Position numbers and translations under genes: made by a program
Assembly (NCBI GenBank): GCA_904395315.1
Contig: CAJFNT010000090.1
Location: 1 to 43,893 of the forward strand
DNA from: an uncultured Clostridia bacterium
Lineage (GTDB): Bacteria > Bacillota > Clostridia > UBA1381
Length of the DNA: 43,893 nucleotides
Direction: 5' to 3'
In this document: positions 28,710 to 39,797 of the stretch, piece after piece
Numbering within the stretch: position 1 is the stretch's first letter
How the letters are laid out: each line of letters begins with the position of its first letter
The notes under the pieces: model-generated
Seen by the model: the letters and a program-made list of their open reading frames with translations, nothing else
Told to the model about the DNA's origin: nothing
Database searches by the model: none

Positions 28710-30227
28710 ATGGATACAAATAAAAAATCATATGTTTGTATAGATCTCAAAAGCTTTTATGCTTCGGTGGAATGCGCCGAGCGCGGGCTTGACCCTATGT
28801 TGACCAATCTTGTAGTGGCGGACGAAAGCAGGACCGAAAAAACTATCTGTCTCGCTGTTTCTCCCTCGCTTAAATCTTATGGGATACCCGGAAGGACAAG
28901 ACTTTTCGAGGTCATACAAAAAGTAAAAAACATAAACATAGCGCGCGAAAAAAAAGCCGGCAGGAAGCTTGAAGGTTCCTCCTGTAATGACGCCGAACTC
29001 AAAGCAAACGATTCTCTTGCGCTCGACTATCTGACCGCAGCTCCGCGCATGGCTCTTTATATGGAATACAGTACAAAGATCTACAGCATATACATGAGAT
29101 ATATCGCTCCGGAAGATATACATGTTTACTCCATAGACGAGGTGTTTATAGACTTGACCGGATATCTTGATACATATAAAACCAATGCCCGGGATCTCAG
29201 CGCAAAATTGATACGCGAGATATATAACAAGACCGGGATCACCGCGGCGGCCGGAATAGGCGACAATCTCTATCTTGCCAAAGTAGCTATGGATATTGTC
29301 GCTAAGCACGTTGAACCGGACGAAAACGGCGCGCGTATAGCGGAGCTTGACGAAATAAGCTACCGCCGTATGCTTTGGTCACACCGCCCTATTACAGATT
29401 TCTGGCGCGTGGGCAGAGGCTACGCTAAAAAGCTTGCTGAACTGGGGATATATACAATGGGCGATATAGCGCGCTGTTCAATAGGCAGCAGTTCTGACTA
29501 CTATAATGAAGATCTGCTCTACGATATGTTCGGGATAAACGCTGAACTGCTCATAGACCACGCTTGGGGATATGAGCCTTGCACGATCGCGGATATAAAA
29601 GCATACAAACCGCAGTCAAACAGCATCGGCTCCGGACAAGTACTGCAATGTCCTTATGATTTTCAGAAAGCCAAGCTTATTGCAAGAGAAATGGCTGACG
29701 CTTTGACGCTTGATCTCGCTGAAAAAAAGCTTGTAACAGATCAAATAGTTCTTACAGTCGGCTATGATTCGGAAAATCTGAAAAAAGGCAGCGCTTACAG
29801 AGGCGTAACTTCAACTGACAGATACGGAAGAAAAATACCCAAACACGCTCACGGAACATTAAATCTCGGAAAATATACATCGTCAACAAAACTCATAACG
29901 GGAGCTGTAACGGAGCTGTTTGACAAGATAGTAAAAAAAGATCTGACTGTTCGCAGGATATATCTCACAGTTAATCATGTCAAAGATGAATCATCCGCTT
30001 TTGAGAGGCCTGTATTCGAGCAGCTTGATCTTTTCACCGATCCTGCAGAATCACAGAACAAGCATAAAGCCGAAGAAGCAGAGCTTGCGAAAGAAAAAAA
30101 TATACAGCACGCCCTGCTCGAGATCAAAAACCGTTACGGAAAGAATGCAGTGATAAAGGGAATGGATCTGCGTGACGGCGCTACCGCTCTTGACCGGAAC
30201 AAACAAATAGGCGGACATAAAGCATAA
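28710..30227 (+). CDS. Y-family DNA polymerase (UvrX/UmuC-like)
   Basis: 505 aa; YVCIDLKSFYASVECAERGLDP, VYSIDEVFIDLTGYL, AAAGIGDNLYLAKVAMDIVAKH, FWRVGRGYAKKLAELGIYTMGDIA. Confidence 0.93.
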   Translation: MDTNKKSYVCIDLKSFYASVECAERGLDPMLTNLVVADESRTEKTICLAVSPSLKSYGIPGRTRLFEVIQKVKNINIAREKKAGRKLEGSSCNDAELKANDSLALDYLTAAPRMALYMEYSTKIYSIYMRYIAPEDIHVYSIDEVFIDLTGYLDTYKTNARDLSAKLIREIYNKTGITAAAGIGDNLYLAKVAMDIVAKHVEPDENGARIAELDEISYRRMLWSHRPITDFWRVGRGYAKKLAELGIYTMGDIARCSIGSSSDYYNEDLLYDMFGINAELLIDHAWGYEPCTIADIKAYKPQSNSIGSGQVLQCPYDFQKAKLIAREMADALTLDLAEKKLVTDQIVLTVGYDSENLKKGSAYRGVTSTDRYGRKIPKHAHGTLNLGKYTSSTKLITGAVTELFDKIVKKDLTVRRIYLTVNHVKDESSAFERPVFEQLDLFTDPAESQNKHKAEEAELAKEKNIQHALLEIKNRYGKNAVIKGMDLRDGATALDRNKQIGGHKA

Positions 30228-30232
30228 GGGGT

Positions 30233-30649
30233 ATGAGCTATATGAATGATACTATGTACGATGATATGATCTATCTGCCGCACCATGTTTCAAAAAATCA
30301 TCCAAGGATGTCTGCGCAAGACCGAGCAGCGCAGTTCTCGCCTTTCGCCGCGCTCACCGGATACGGTGACGCAATAAAAGAAACAGCGAGAATAACAGAA
30401 AAAAAGCGTGTATTGGATGATGAGCAAAAACTGATCCTCAATGAAAAACTCATGCATATAAAAAGCAGCATAGCGTCTCTTACGGAAACGGTGTTTACAT
30501 ATTTTGCTCCCGATAAAAAGAAAGACGGCGGTTCTTATTTGACTGTAAAAGGCAAGGTAAAAAAAATCGATGAATACCAACGCACCGTTGTTTTAGAAGA
30601 CGGCACATCGATCCCTATAGATGATATAATATCTATAGAATATAAATAA
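30233..30649 (+). CDS. YolD-like family protein
   Basis: MSAQDRAAQFSPFAALTGYGDAIKETARITEKKRVLDDEQKLILNEKL is the YolD-like signature; directly follows the Y-family polymerase. Confidence 0.88.
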   Translation: MSYMNDTMYDDMIYLPHHVSKNHPRMSAQDRAAQFSPFAALTGYGDAIKETARITEKKRVLDDEQKLILNEKLMHIKSSIASLTETVFTYFAPDKKKDGGSYLTVKGKVKKIDEYQRTVVLEDGTSIPIDDIISIEYK

Positions 30650-30708
30650 CCGCGTTGCCGATACAACACTCGGCAGTCCGGCCGTTCAAGGCTGTCCAAA
30701 ATCCTAAA

Positions 30709-30748
30709 AAAGCTTCGGAACCGCTCAACGCGGCCGAAGCTTCTTTTA
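30709..30748. terminator. Intrinsic terminator between convergent genes
   Basis: AAGCTTCGG-aaccgctcaacgcgg-CCGAAGCTT followed by CTTTTATT. Confidence 0.8.
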
Positions 30749-30754
30749 TTCTGT

Positions 30755-32272
30755 TCAAGCATACATTAAGAATACCCAAACGCAGTATGCAGCGACCAAA
30801 CACTTTCCGCCTGTTACAAGCCAATTTACCTTTACCGACGACATACCGTCACATATCGCATATCCCTTGGCCAGATATACTATCCCTGCGACTAAAGTAA
30901 GCGGAATATATCTCATATCAGCAGTACATGAAAACGGGTATGATATATTAAACACAATATATGAAACAAATATGATCACCCAGAGCGCTGCCATTGAAAA
31001 TCTCGAGAATAGATCCGTTCCTTTTTCTTTGATGCAAACATAAACCGCCGAAACCAAAGAAAGCGCGATCATGATCAAATTAATGTAATATAATGTTACA
31101 CTCACGATATTTGAAACATTCTCATAATCCCATTCACCGAATATTGCCGTCCTTGTTACGATCATAAATATACTGTAATCCTCTCCGGGATCCATGAATT
31201 GCTGATCAAATTCCTCAAACAACGGGACCGTAAAAAATCTGTCTATCGCCGGGATATTGCCGGTATATACAAATGATCCTGTGCCGAGATAATGCACAAA
31301 ATTCAACTCTTGACCGAACAATATATAATTTCTTATCGGATACCACAGCGCTATCGGAAAACATATGACCGCAAACACCGCAAGCTGTTTTATTATTGAC
31401 ACAAGCTCCTTATTTTTATATCCCATATACAGCTTATAAAGCATTATCGGAGCTATGAATATCGCTACCGTTCCGCATGATACTTTCGTCATCATTCCCA
31501 AACCTACCGAAAGAGCTATGCCTATTATATTTTTCACATCGGTCTTATAATACCAGCGCACTGTGAAATATACAGACAATATCATAAACATAGTTACGAG
31601 AGAATCATTATTGACACGCCCGCCCATCAGGATAAAGTTTGGGAAAAATGCAGCGATCGCCACCGCCGGGATCTGATATTTTCTCTCTATCTTCAATTCG
31701 TCCATCAATCGTTGGATAATAACAAGAGACACACAAGACGCCGCGCACGATACACTCATCGCATATTTTATGAGCGATGCATAATCTGAATTCCCGGTGA
31801 ATATCGAGATCACTTTTATCGCCAATCCGGACAGCATATAATAGAGCGGCGGATGATAAAACTGATAATCGTTCGAATCCGGCAGATGTCCCTGCAAAAT
31901 ATTATTTACTATATAAGCGCCATGTCCATTACCGGTTTCATCGAGGAATCCGACATCATGTGTCCTCTGTGTCCAGTTTGTATACAGCATATATCCCACT
32001 CTCATGATAAGCCCGGCAGCTATTATAAGCATAAGTATTTTTTCGGTCGAAAGTTTCCCCTTATATGCCCGCAGAAGCGCGACACCGGCACATGCCGCAA
32101 TTGATAATTTTATAAGCGGACGTATCGATGTTTCATTATCGGTTATTTTAAAAACATAACTGAATATGATCGCTATAAGCGGTATAAAAGCTATAAACGC
32201 AAGCTGTGCGCCGGATATAAGGTTTTCCTCTCCCGCCGTCAAAACATTAATTTCTCTTTTACTTTTCTTCAT
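30755..32272 (-). CDS. Polytopic membrane glycosyltransferase (GT39/ArnT-like)
   Basis: About 505 aa from [11 protein letters not shown]; many TM segments, [12 protein letters not shown]...[27 protein letters not shown] features of dolichyl-phosphate-mannose-type transferases. Confidence 0.8.
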   Translation of the reverse strand: MKKSKREINVLTAGEENLISGAQLAFIAFIPLIAIIFSYVFKITDNETSIRPLIKLSIAACAGVALLRAYKGKLSTEKILMLIIAAGLIMRVGYMLYTNWTQRTHDVGFLDETGNGHGAYIVNNILQGHLPDSNDYQFYHPPLYYMLSGLAIKVISIFTGNSDYASLIKYAMSVSCAASCVSLVIIQRLMDELKIERKYQIPAVAIAAFFPNFILMGGRVNNDSLVTMFMILSVYFTVRWYYKTDVKNIIGIALSVGLGMMTKVSCGTVAIFIAPIMLYKLYMGYKNKELVSIIKQLAVFAVICFPIALWYPIRNYILFGQELNFVHYLGTGSFVYTGNIPAIDRFFTVPLFEEFDQQFMDPGEDYSIFMIVTRTAIFGEWDYENVSNIVSVTLYYINLIMIALSLVSAVYVCIKEKGTDLFSRFSMAALWVIIFVSYIVFNISYPFSCTADMRYIPLTLVAGIVYLAKGYAICDGMSSVKVNWLVTGGKCLVAAYCVWVFLMYA

Positions 32273-33806
32273 GATAATCCTTCTCCGCATTGACATTCCA
32301 TATTTTCGACTTATCATACACAACTCGTCCGGATGTTATTTCATCCACTGTTTCAAATGCCGTAAGCATCGAATGATCCATATTGTTATACCTGTGCTGA
32401 CCATTCCTTCCGATACAAAACAGATTGTTGAATCCGTCAAGATATGCTTTTATATCATCCATTCTGTCATATGTGTCAAAATACGCAGGATATGCCTTTT
32501 TTACATGTTCGATATGCGTATCGAGGATGTCTGAAATATCAATAACACCGATCTTCGCAAGCTCACCGGACGCAAACTCGATAAATTTTTGATCCTCCAT
32601 ATTCCACATATCATCATTTTCATTACAGAAATATTCAAGACCTATCCATACGGTGTTCTTGAAATCTTTGACCATGTACGGGGACCAGTTATTGAATATC
32701 TGGATACGCCCAAGCTTTACATTGCAATCCTGAACGTATATCCAGCAATCCGGAACGAGTCCGTTGAAATTAGGTATATCCGTATTATTTTTGAGCTTCA
32801 GCTTATCCACCAAAAGTCCTACTGTTATGAAATCTCTGTAGGGCAGCCCCTGCGCCGCTTCAGCGATTTCCTTGGGCACAGGCGCGTCCAGCTCAGCAAT
32901 AAGATCCTTGACCGGCATCGATGATATCACAATATCCGCATTGATGGTCTGCTCCGCTCCGTTTTCAATATATGTAACACCGGTCACGCGTCCTTTATCC
33001 GTATTTATGCGTACCACACGTGAATCGGTCTTTAACTTGACACCCGCATCCACCGCGTCCTTAAGCGCTGTTTCCCACAGCTGTCCCGGTCCGAACTTTG
33101 GATAATAAAATTCCTCGATAAGAGAAGTTTCTTTCTCAGTATCTTTCCCTGTGAACTTAGAAAACACATCTTTCAAAACTGCCTTAACAGATAGTCCCTT
33201 TACTCTCTGAGATCCCCAGTCTGCAGAGATCTTCGATGGATGTCTTCCCCATACTTTCTCTGTATAACCCTCAAAAAACATTGAGTACAATTTTTTTCCG
33301 AATCGATTTATATAGAAATTCTCAAGAGAGTTATCTTCAAGCCTGTGTATACACGAATAAAGATAAGAAAAACCGGCGCTCATCGTTGTAACAAACCCCA
33401 TGTTTTTTATTGTCTCGGCTTTCATCGTGACAGGATAATCAAAGAATTTGTTATTATAATATATTCGTGACACCCTGTGCCGCTTCAGCATGACCCTATC
33501 GCTTGTCTCAGGATCAGCGCCGCCTGCCGTATATTCCTTTTCGCGTCCGAGCAGCTTGTCATCCACGGATGGAGCGCCCTGCGGTGCCAATATTTCATAC
33601 CACCAGTCTGTAACACGCTTGCTTTTTGAAAAGAAACGGTGACCGCCTATGTCCATACGATTCCCATCATACTCAACGGTCTGAGATATACCTCCTATGC
33701 GATCCGTCTCTTCAAGAACAGTCACATCGTATCCGCTGTGCTTTTTTACAAGCTCATACGCGGCGGTTATCCCCGCCGGTCCCGCGCCGATTATAACGAC
33801 CTTCAT
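32259..33806 (-). CDS. FAD-dependent protoporphyrinogen oxidase/UDP-galactopyranose mutase-like oxidoreductase
   Basis: 515 aa; [22 protein letters not shown] dinucleotide fold, [27 protein letters not shown]. Confidence 0.85.
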   Translation of the reverse strand: MKVVIIGAGPAGITAAYELVKKHSGYDVTVLEETDRIGGISQTVEYDGNRMDIGGHRFFSKSKRVTDWWYEILAPQGAPSVDDKLLGREKEYTAGGADPETSDRVMLKRHRVSRIYYNNKFFDYPVTMKAETIKNMGFVTTMSAGFSYLYSCIHRLEDNSLENFYINRFGKKLYSMFFEGYTEKVWGRHPSKISADWGSQRVKGLSVKAVLKDVFSKFTGKDTEKETSLIEEFYYPKFGPGQLWETALKDAVDAGVKLKTDSRVVRINTDKGRVTGVTYIENGAEQTINADIVISSMPVKDLIAELDAPVPKEIAEAAQGLPYRDFITVGLLVDKLKLKNNTDIPNFNGLVPDCWIYVQDCNVKLGRIQIFNNWSPYMVKDFKNTVWIGLEYFCNENDDMWNMEDQKFIEFASGELAKIGVIDISDILDTHIEHVKKAYPAYFDTYDRMDDIKAYLDGFNNLFCIGRNGQHRYNNMDHSMLTAFETVDEITSGRVVYDKSKIWNVNAEKDYHEEK

Positions 33807-33811
33807 CCTAT

Positions 33812-34225
33812 TTACCTCCTATACAAAATAAACTTACGCGCCGCAAAATTCCACATAAGAACTATAACAGCGCTTATCACTTTCGACAACATATAATGTA
33901 TCCCGGCAGCTTCGGTGAACAAAAACATCAAAACTTCTGTAAGCCCCAAACCTATGACACCTATTATTCCATATGCTATGAATTCTTTGACCTTGCTCTC
34001 CTTCTGTTGTTTGAATACAAACAGCTTGGATAAAACATAGTTTACAAACAATCCAAAAATAAACGCCACAGCCGCCGCTATCAGGTAATGTATATGCAGC
34101 AGATCGCTCACCAGCCAAAGAGCCCCTGCATCCGCCACAAACGCCGCAGCCCCGACAAACACATATCGTATAAGCTGCACAAGTATATTGTCATCGATCT
34201 TGGTATTGCTTTTTACCTCCGGCAT
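33812..34225 (-). CDS. GtrA family membrane protein
   Basis: 137 aa; [22 protein letters not shown]...[17 protein letters not shown]..., four TM segments. Confidence 0.88.
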   Translation of the reverse strand: MPEVKSNTKIDDNILVQLIRYVFVGAAAFVADAGALWLVSDLLHIHYLIAAAVAFIFGLFVNYVLSKLFVFKQQKESKVKEFIAYGIIGVIGLGLTEVLMFLFTEAAGIHYMLSKVISAVIVLMWNFAARKFILYRR

Positions 34226-34514
34226 CTTTATACCTTCTCCCGAATTTTATTTTATCATATGCTTACAGTCTTAATGTGATAGAGCGCCGCATTTACAAAA
34301 TCACAAAACTGCTGCGAATGCGGGAACCTCCATATTACCGACACTATTCGACCCGTACCGGCAAATTATAACACCGGCGCATACATATCTATATAATTAT
34401 AACACACATCCACTTCACAAACAAGCATATATTTTCGCTAATATTTAATTGTTCTTTTATGCAACATATATAAATCTTATACAACACCATTGAACTACAC
34501 TCATTGTATTTATA

Positions 34515-34556
34515 TAAAAAAACTGTGTTGGCGAAATAAATATCCCGCCAACACAG
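34515..34556 (-). terminator. Intrinsic terminator of the minus-strand TCS-ABC operon
   Basis: CTGTGTTGGCG...CGCCAACACAG stem with an A-run on the plus strand (U-run on the minus transcript). Confidence 0.85.
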
Positions 34557-34604
34557 CTGTTTGAACATATAGAATATTCAGTTCTGTAATTTTCCTATAT
34601 ATTT

Positions 34605-36992
34605 TTACAGTTCGTTTATATTATCCGTTACTGCCATATTCTTGATCCGCTTTGCCGGAAAGTACACTGCAGCAGCCGAAGCAGCAAAAACGAACATCAA
34701 TATCACTGCGATCAAGACAAACGGTATTTCCCAAGTATAATATCCAAAGTGAGACGTTATGAGATATCCGTATAGGAATCTGCTTAAAGGTAGTCCCAAC
34801 GCGCATCCGACAGCGAACCCCGATACAGCATATACTGCCGTTTCAGCAGCGATCATACGCGTTGTCTGACGCAAATCCATACCCACTGCACGCATTGCTC
34901 CGTATTGCTTGATCCGCGCGGAAACACTCATGGATATGCTGTTTATGATATTGAAAGCGCTTATCAACGCTATCACCGCTAAGAATCCGTATACAAAAAG
35001 CCTGAACGCCCAATACATGCTTTTGTCTGCCTCGCTTCGCCTGTCCCTAAATTCAAACTTACCGTATGTCAGTTCACGTATCGCGCTGACATCCTCATCT
35101 GTTGCATCCGGTGAAAGCTGGATATCAAGTATCGCGCTGCCGGATTCTCCTGTAATATCCGCGAAGATATCCTCGGAGCATATCAGATCTATCTCACCGC
35201 CTGTGGTCCCGTCATTGCTGAACGGACTGCTCTTTAACATCCCGGCGATCTCAAGCTCTGTGCCGTTTACCGTTATCCTGTCTCCTATATTGAGCGGATT
35301 TTTTTCATCGTATATCGTAAGCACATAACCGCCGCCACCATACAATTTTTCTATATCACTTCCGCGCCTCAGCGCGTCATCTTTTTCAAGCAAAGTCAAT
35401 TGATATCCATCGTACGATATGATATTGACCGTATCCTGCTCTGCATTATTTTCGATATCCGCCGGAACATCCAGCACTGTGCCTCTGCTCAGCACATGAC
35501 TGACACCATGCATTGCTTCAATATCCTTCCGAAAATCACAGTCTATTGTGTTTGACGTGTCTGCAGTAGATATCTCCAGATCAGGCGCTGCCGAACTCTG
35601 AGGTATGAGACAGCCGACAAGCTCTACGAGTACCGAAAAACATAAAAACAAAATAATACTTAAAGCAAAGGAGCTTGTCATGAGCGCCAGATTCTTTTTT
35701 GCCGATACAGCATGACGTATTCCAAGCGCTGTTTCAATCTTGAAAAAACGATTATTTACAGCACGCCGCACATTATCGTTGTTCACCGTATTCCCTGATG
35801 CCGCAGTAATAGGCGGTACCTTTGACGCCCGTTTAGCCGGAGCATGAGCGGCAAACAGCACTGTAAGTATCCCGACTAAAACTCCGCAGATCATTCCTAC
35901 TGCACTTATCCCGAATACCGGCATATCGGAAAACTCTCCTCCTACCACATACCGAAGCACAGCACACAGTCCCCACGAAATAATGATCCCGGAACCTACC
36001 CCGATAGGCACAGCCGTCTTGCACCAGTTCAAAGCCTCAAGTCTTACAAAATTGATTATCTGCCGTTTCCCGGCTCCGATACATCTAAGCATGCCGAAAA
36101 ATTCTGTTCTCTCCGCTATATTACTGTTCATACTTCCGGATATCATGAACACACCCGCCATAAGTATCAGCACGAACAACACTGCCGCTGCAATATAAAA
36201 TCCATTGATATACGCATTATCACTGAGTCCCATGGACGCCATAACGATCGTATTGAATTCTATATTTTCATCAGGCAGTCCGTATTCCTCCTTGATATCA
36301 GATATTGCTCTTTTTACTGATCCGGATCCTCCATCAAATCTTACATAATAAACCGTCTCTGCAGCTTCGTCATTGTCTCTGCAGATCTCACGGAACGTTT
36401 CTGTAGTCATAAACGCCCCAAGCTCATTCTCTCCAACAAGCAGCGCGCTTGTTTCACCCCCGTTGCTGTTCACATATCTGTCGTCGTCGCTCCTGAATCC
36501 GGTGACCGTGAAGTCCCGTCTTCCGGACGGCGTTTCCAAAACAACATGGTCTCCCGAGCTCACGTCCAAAAGCATTTTCGCATTTTCCGTAAGTATTATT
36601 TCGTCATTACTTTTCAGCTGTGAATCTTTCATAAAATAATTCATAATATCAGAGATGAACGGTTCATCTACCCCACATAATGCTGTTTTTATACCATTAA
36701 TGCTATAATCTTTTGTCATATCAAGATTCGTCACAGCATATTCGGAAATAGCGTCTATATCCTTACGGGAACCTATCTTTTTTGCGGTATCCTCCGGTAT
36801 ATTCATGATCCGTATATGCCAATTCCCATGGCTCTCCATAGAATGCATTGTTTCCATTCTAACTCCCATATCTGCCAATGAAAATACTGCCGTGACAAGT
36901 AGCACAGCTATAATAATGCAAAAAAGTGTCATTCTGTTATGTTTTTTACGGATGCGGGCAGAAATAGGTATGAGACTCAGATAACTTTTCAT
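34605..36992 (-). CDS. ABC transporter permease with two FtsX/MacB-type domains
   Basis: About 795 aa; FFGMLRCIGAGKRQIINFVRLEALNW and KQYGAMRAVGMDLRQTTRMIAAETAVYA FtsX motifs. Confidence 0.92.
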   Translation of the reverse strand: MKSYLSLIPISARIRKKHNRMTLFCIIIAVLLVTAVFSLADMGVRMETMHSMESHGNWHIRIMNIPEDTAKKIGSRKDIDAISEYAVTNLDMTKDYSINGIKTALCGVDEPFISDIMNYFMKDSQLKSNDEIILTENAKMLLDVSSGDHVVLETPSGRRDFTVTGFRSDDDRYVNSNGGETSALLVGENELGAFMTTETFREICRDNDEAAETVYYVRFDGGSGSVKRAISDIKEEYGLPDENIEFNTIVMASMGLSDNAYINGFYIAAAVLFVLILMAGVFMISGSMNSNIAERTEFFGMLRCIGAGKRQIINFVRLEALNWCKTAVPIGVGSGIIISWGLCAVLRYVVGGEFSDMPVFGISAVGMICGVLVGILTVLFAAHAPAKRASKVPPITAASGNTVNNDNVRRAVNNRFFKIETALGIRHAVSAKKNLALMTSSFALSIILFLCFSVLVELVGCLIPQSSAAPDLEISTADTSNTIDCDFRKDIEAMHGVSHVLSRGTVLDVPADIENNAEQDTVNIISYDGYQLTLLEKDDALRRGSDIEKLYGGGGYVLTIYDEKNPLNIGDRITVNGTELEIAGMLKSSPFSNDGTTGGEIDLICSEDIFADITGESGSAILDIQLSPDATDEDVSAIRELTYGKFEFRDRRSEADKSMYWAFRLFVYGFLAVIALISAFNIINSISMSVSARIKQYGAMRAVGMDLRQTTRMIAAETAVYAVSGFAVGCALGLPLSRFLYGYLITSHFGYYTWEIPFVLIAVILMFVFAASAAAVYFPAKRIKNMAVTDNINEL

Positions 36993-37672
36993 CCACGGCA
37001 CCTCCCAAAATCGGTCAACACACCGTCCGAAACACGAAGGACCCTGTCTGCAGCTCCCGCAATACCGCTGTTATGTGTGATCATTATTATCGTTTGCTCA
37101 TATTTTTTCGAAGCTTCCTTTAAGAGTGCTATTACCTCCCCGCTGTTCTTCGAATCAAGATTTCCAGTCGGCTCATCAGCAAGTATCAAAGACGGACGCG
37201 TTATCAGCGCTCGTCCTATAGCCGCTCTTTGCTGCTGACCTCCCGATAACTGTCCCGGCAAATGCGCGCGTCTGTCACTTAAGTCAAGCACCGAAAGCAA
37301 TTCCTCCAAATATCCATTATCAGGCTTCCTATAATCAAGAAGCAGAGGGAATATTATATTCTGCTCAACATTGAGTTCCGGGATCAAGTTGAACGCCTGA
37401 AAAACAAATCCTATATTTCTCCTGCGGAATATAGTAAGCTTGCTTTCCTTCATAGAAAGAATATCTTTACCATCTATAATTACCTTTCCGCTGTCTGGTG
37501 TATCAAGCCCGCCTATAATGTTTAAAAGCGTGCTCTTTCCCGAACCGGATTCTCCTACTACTGCAACAAACTCTCCCTTTGGCACCGAAAAACTCACATC
37601 TCTAAGCGCTTTGACCGAAGTGTTTCCGGAACCGTATGTTTTATTTATCGATCTTACCTCCAGCAGATCCAT
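36989..37672 (-). CDS. ABC transporter ATP-binding protein (LolD/MacB type)
   Basis: VVGESGSGKSTLLNIIGGLD, LSGGQQQRAAIGRALITRPSLILADEPTGNLDSKN. Confidence 0.95.
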   Translation of the reverse strand: MDLLEVRSINKTYGSGNTSVKALRDVSFSVPKGEFVAVVGESGSGKSTLLNIIGGLDTPDSGKVIIDGKDILSMKESKLTIFRRRNIGFVFQAFNLIPELNVEQNIIFPLLLDYRKPDNGYLEELLSVLDLSDRRAHLPGQLSGGQQQRAAIGRALITRPSLILADEPTGNLDSKNSGEVIALLKEASKKYEQTIIMITHNSGIAGAADRVLRVSDGVLTDFGRCRG

Positions 37673-37769
37673 AATATAAACATCTCCCTTCAATAGATAA
37701 TCGGACTATTCTTTTTCCGTCCGTGACTAAAGAATATCACACGGTCCTTACTGCAACATGAATTTAATC

Positions 37770-38816
37770 CTACAAATTTGTAGTAATAAGAAAATTCAAT
37801 GTAAATACTGTGCCTCTTGCAACCTCGCTTGATACTTCGATCGTTCCCCCATGCGCCTCAATGATGGATTTTGCTATCGGCAGACCGAGTCCGGCGCCCT
37901 GTGTGTCACTTGAATTTCTGCTCCGGTAAAACCTTTCAAAAATATGATACAGATCCTCCGACACTATGCCTCGGCCATTATCACGTATATATATCCTGAT
38001 CGATGATGCTATTTTTATCCATTCTATCTCGATGATACCGCCCTTGCCGGTATGATCAATGGCATTCTTTACTATGTTTCCTATCGCATCCTGCATACGC
38101 CATCGGTCGCAAATAAGTTCCATATCGTTTCCTTTCAAACGTATTTCCTTTCCCTCTTGCTCTGCGCGAAACAAAAAACGTTTTTTTACACTCTCCATCA
38201 TCTCCGCTATATTTTCCGCTCTCTTTTTCAATACAACTGTTCCCGCATCAAATTTTGCGAGCTCCAAAAGATCACGCACCAAATTCTCTGTTCTGTCAAG
38301 CTCACTTTCCGAAAGCTCGGCATATTCCCGTACTTCCCCGATATCCTCCGCATCGGTTATCAAGCCGTTATAGATATTGAGCGCCGTCAGCGGAGTTTTG
38401 AGCTGATGCGATATATCGGAGATCGCATCCTTTAAAAACAGCTTTGCCTTAAGCTCATTTTCCGCATGCGCATTTAATATAGAGGCAAGCGAGTTCACTT
38501 TATGAAATAGCTTATACAGTGCTCCGTCAAGCTCACATTCTATACGTGCGTCTTTATTCCCCGAAATATATTCAGAGATCTTATTGTCTGCATTTTCAAT
38601 AACATCATTCTGAGCCTTAAAGAACAATATAAGACTTACGACCTCTGCCGCTGCAAACACAAGCGCAGATATAAAAATCAAAATCGCCGCTTTCTCCGGT
38701 ACAGATCCCAGAAAAAGCAGCGACACGATCATAAAGACCGCAATAATTAACATGTTCACGCAAAAAAGCCTTCTGATATTTTTATCTGTGAAAATCACAG
38801 CTGTTCTGTGTTCCAT
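37770..38816 (-). CDS. Sensor histidine kinase
   Basis: 348 aa; H-box ISDISHQLKTPLTALNIY, NAIDHTGKGG, DNGRGI, GLGLPIAKSIIEAHGG. Confidence 0.93.
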   Translation of the reverse strand: MEHRTAVIFTDKNIRRLFCVNMLIIAVFMIVSLLFLGSVPEKAAILIFISALVFAAAEVVSLILFFKAQNDVIENADNKISEYISGNKDARIECELDGALYKLFHKVNSLASILNAHAENELKAKLFLKDAISDISHQLKTPLTALNIYNGLITDAEDIGEVREYAELSESELDRTENLVRDLLELAKFDAGTVVLKKRAENIAEMMESVKKRFLFRAEQEGKEIRLKGNDMELICDRWRMQDAIGNIVKNAIDHTGKGGIIEIEWIKIASSIRIYIRDNGRGIVSEDLYHIFERFYRSRNSSDTQGAGLGLPIAKSIIEAHGGTIEVSSEVARGTVFTLNFLITTNL

Positions 38817-39481
38817 TTATATCCCATCCTCCGAACTGTAACTATCCTTTTCGGGCTGCCCGGATCATCCTCGATCTTTGAGCGGAGCCTTCGTATATAT
38901 ACCGTGAGCGTGTTATTGTCGACATAATTCTCATTGCAGTCCCAAAGGCGTCCCAATAACTGCTCAGATGAAAGAATTATATCCGGATTCTCCATAAACA
39001 TGCACAAAAGTTTATATTCACTCGCTGTGAGGCTTACAGGCTCATCGTTTTTATACACCCGCCCCTGCAGCTTATTGACGCTTATCCCATTTGAATCGAT
39101 CTGTGTCGCCTCTCCGCCAAAATTTCCGCTTCTCCTTAAAAGAGCATTTATCCTTGACATCAGGACCGCCAGTTTGAACGGCTTCGTTATATAATCATCA
39201 CCGCCCATATCAAGCCCCATTATTATATCTGTTTCCTCATCCGCGGCAGTCAGAAAAATTATCGGGATCTTTGAAACACAACGTATATTTTCACATATAT
39301 CAAATCCGGAGCCATCCGGGAGCTCAACATCAATTATTACAAGCCCGTATTTTCCGTCATGCCACATGTCATGAGCCTCAGTTTTTGATCGCGCCACATC
39401 AAGCTCATAGCCTTGTTTTTTCATTGCGAATGACAGGCCCTTTGTAAGACTCGGATCATCTTCTATCATAAGTATCCTCAT
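38795..39481 (-). CDS. OmpR-family response regulator
   Basis: 228 aa; MRILMIEDDPSLTKGL...LVIIDVELPDGSG...FLTAADEE...GGDDYITKPF; C-terminal TVYIRRLRSKIEDDP. Confidence 0.94.
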   Translation of the reverse strand: MRILMIEDDPSLTKGLSFAMKKQGYELDVARSKTEAHDMWHDGKYGLVIIDVELPDGSGFDICENIRCVSKIPIIFLTAADEETDIIMGLDMGGDDYITKPFKLAVLMSRINALLRRSGNFGGEATQIDSNGISVNKLQGRVYKNDEPVSLTASEYKLLCMFMENPDIILSSEQLLGRLWDCNENYVDNNTLTVYIRRLRSKIEDDPGSPKRIVTVRRMGYKWNTEQL

Positions 39482-39531
39482 AATTTCGCTTCCTTTACTA
39501 ACGGGATAATAATCTACTTTCTTTATATTAG

Positions 39532-39560
39532 ATTATATCATTGATATATCTATCCGTCAA
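39532..39560 (-). promoter_or_regulatory. Consensus promoter of the RR-HK-ABC operon
   Basis: Minus strand TTGACG - 17 nt - TATAAT. Confidence 0.7.
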
Positions 39561-39797
39561 GAAAAACACTATATCATTCACGATGATTTTTACAGAAAAA
39601 AAGCTGCCGCAAAACAAATAAGCATCCAATCCCATTCAGCCAATGGAGTGATCACCGCTTTCAGCTGATAAAAACCACCGAAAGGCAATATGGGGATAGA
39701 CCTATATCATTTTACAACAGCCATTTTTCCGATATACTCATTATTTTAAACAATAATGTATCATATCAATATAAACTCCTGTTACGGTTTTCGAAGA

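Noticed and set aside
39590-39688. 32-aa hydrophobic minus-strand ORF (LPFGGFYQLKAVITPLAEWDWMLICFAAAFFL)
   Set aside because: No ribosome-binding site, TTG start only; may be a gene remnant but cannot be supported.
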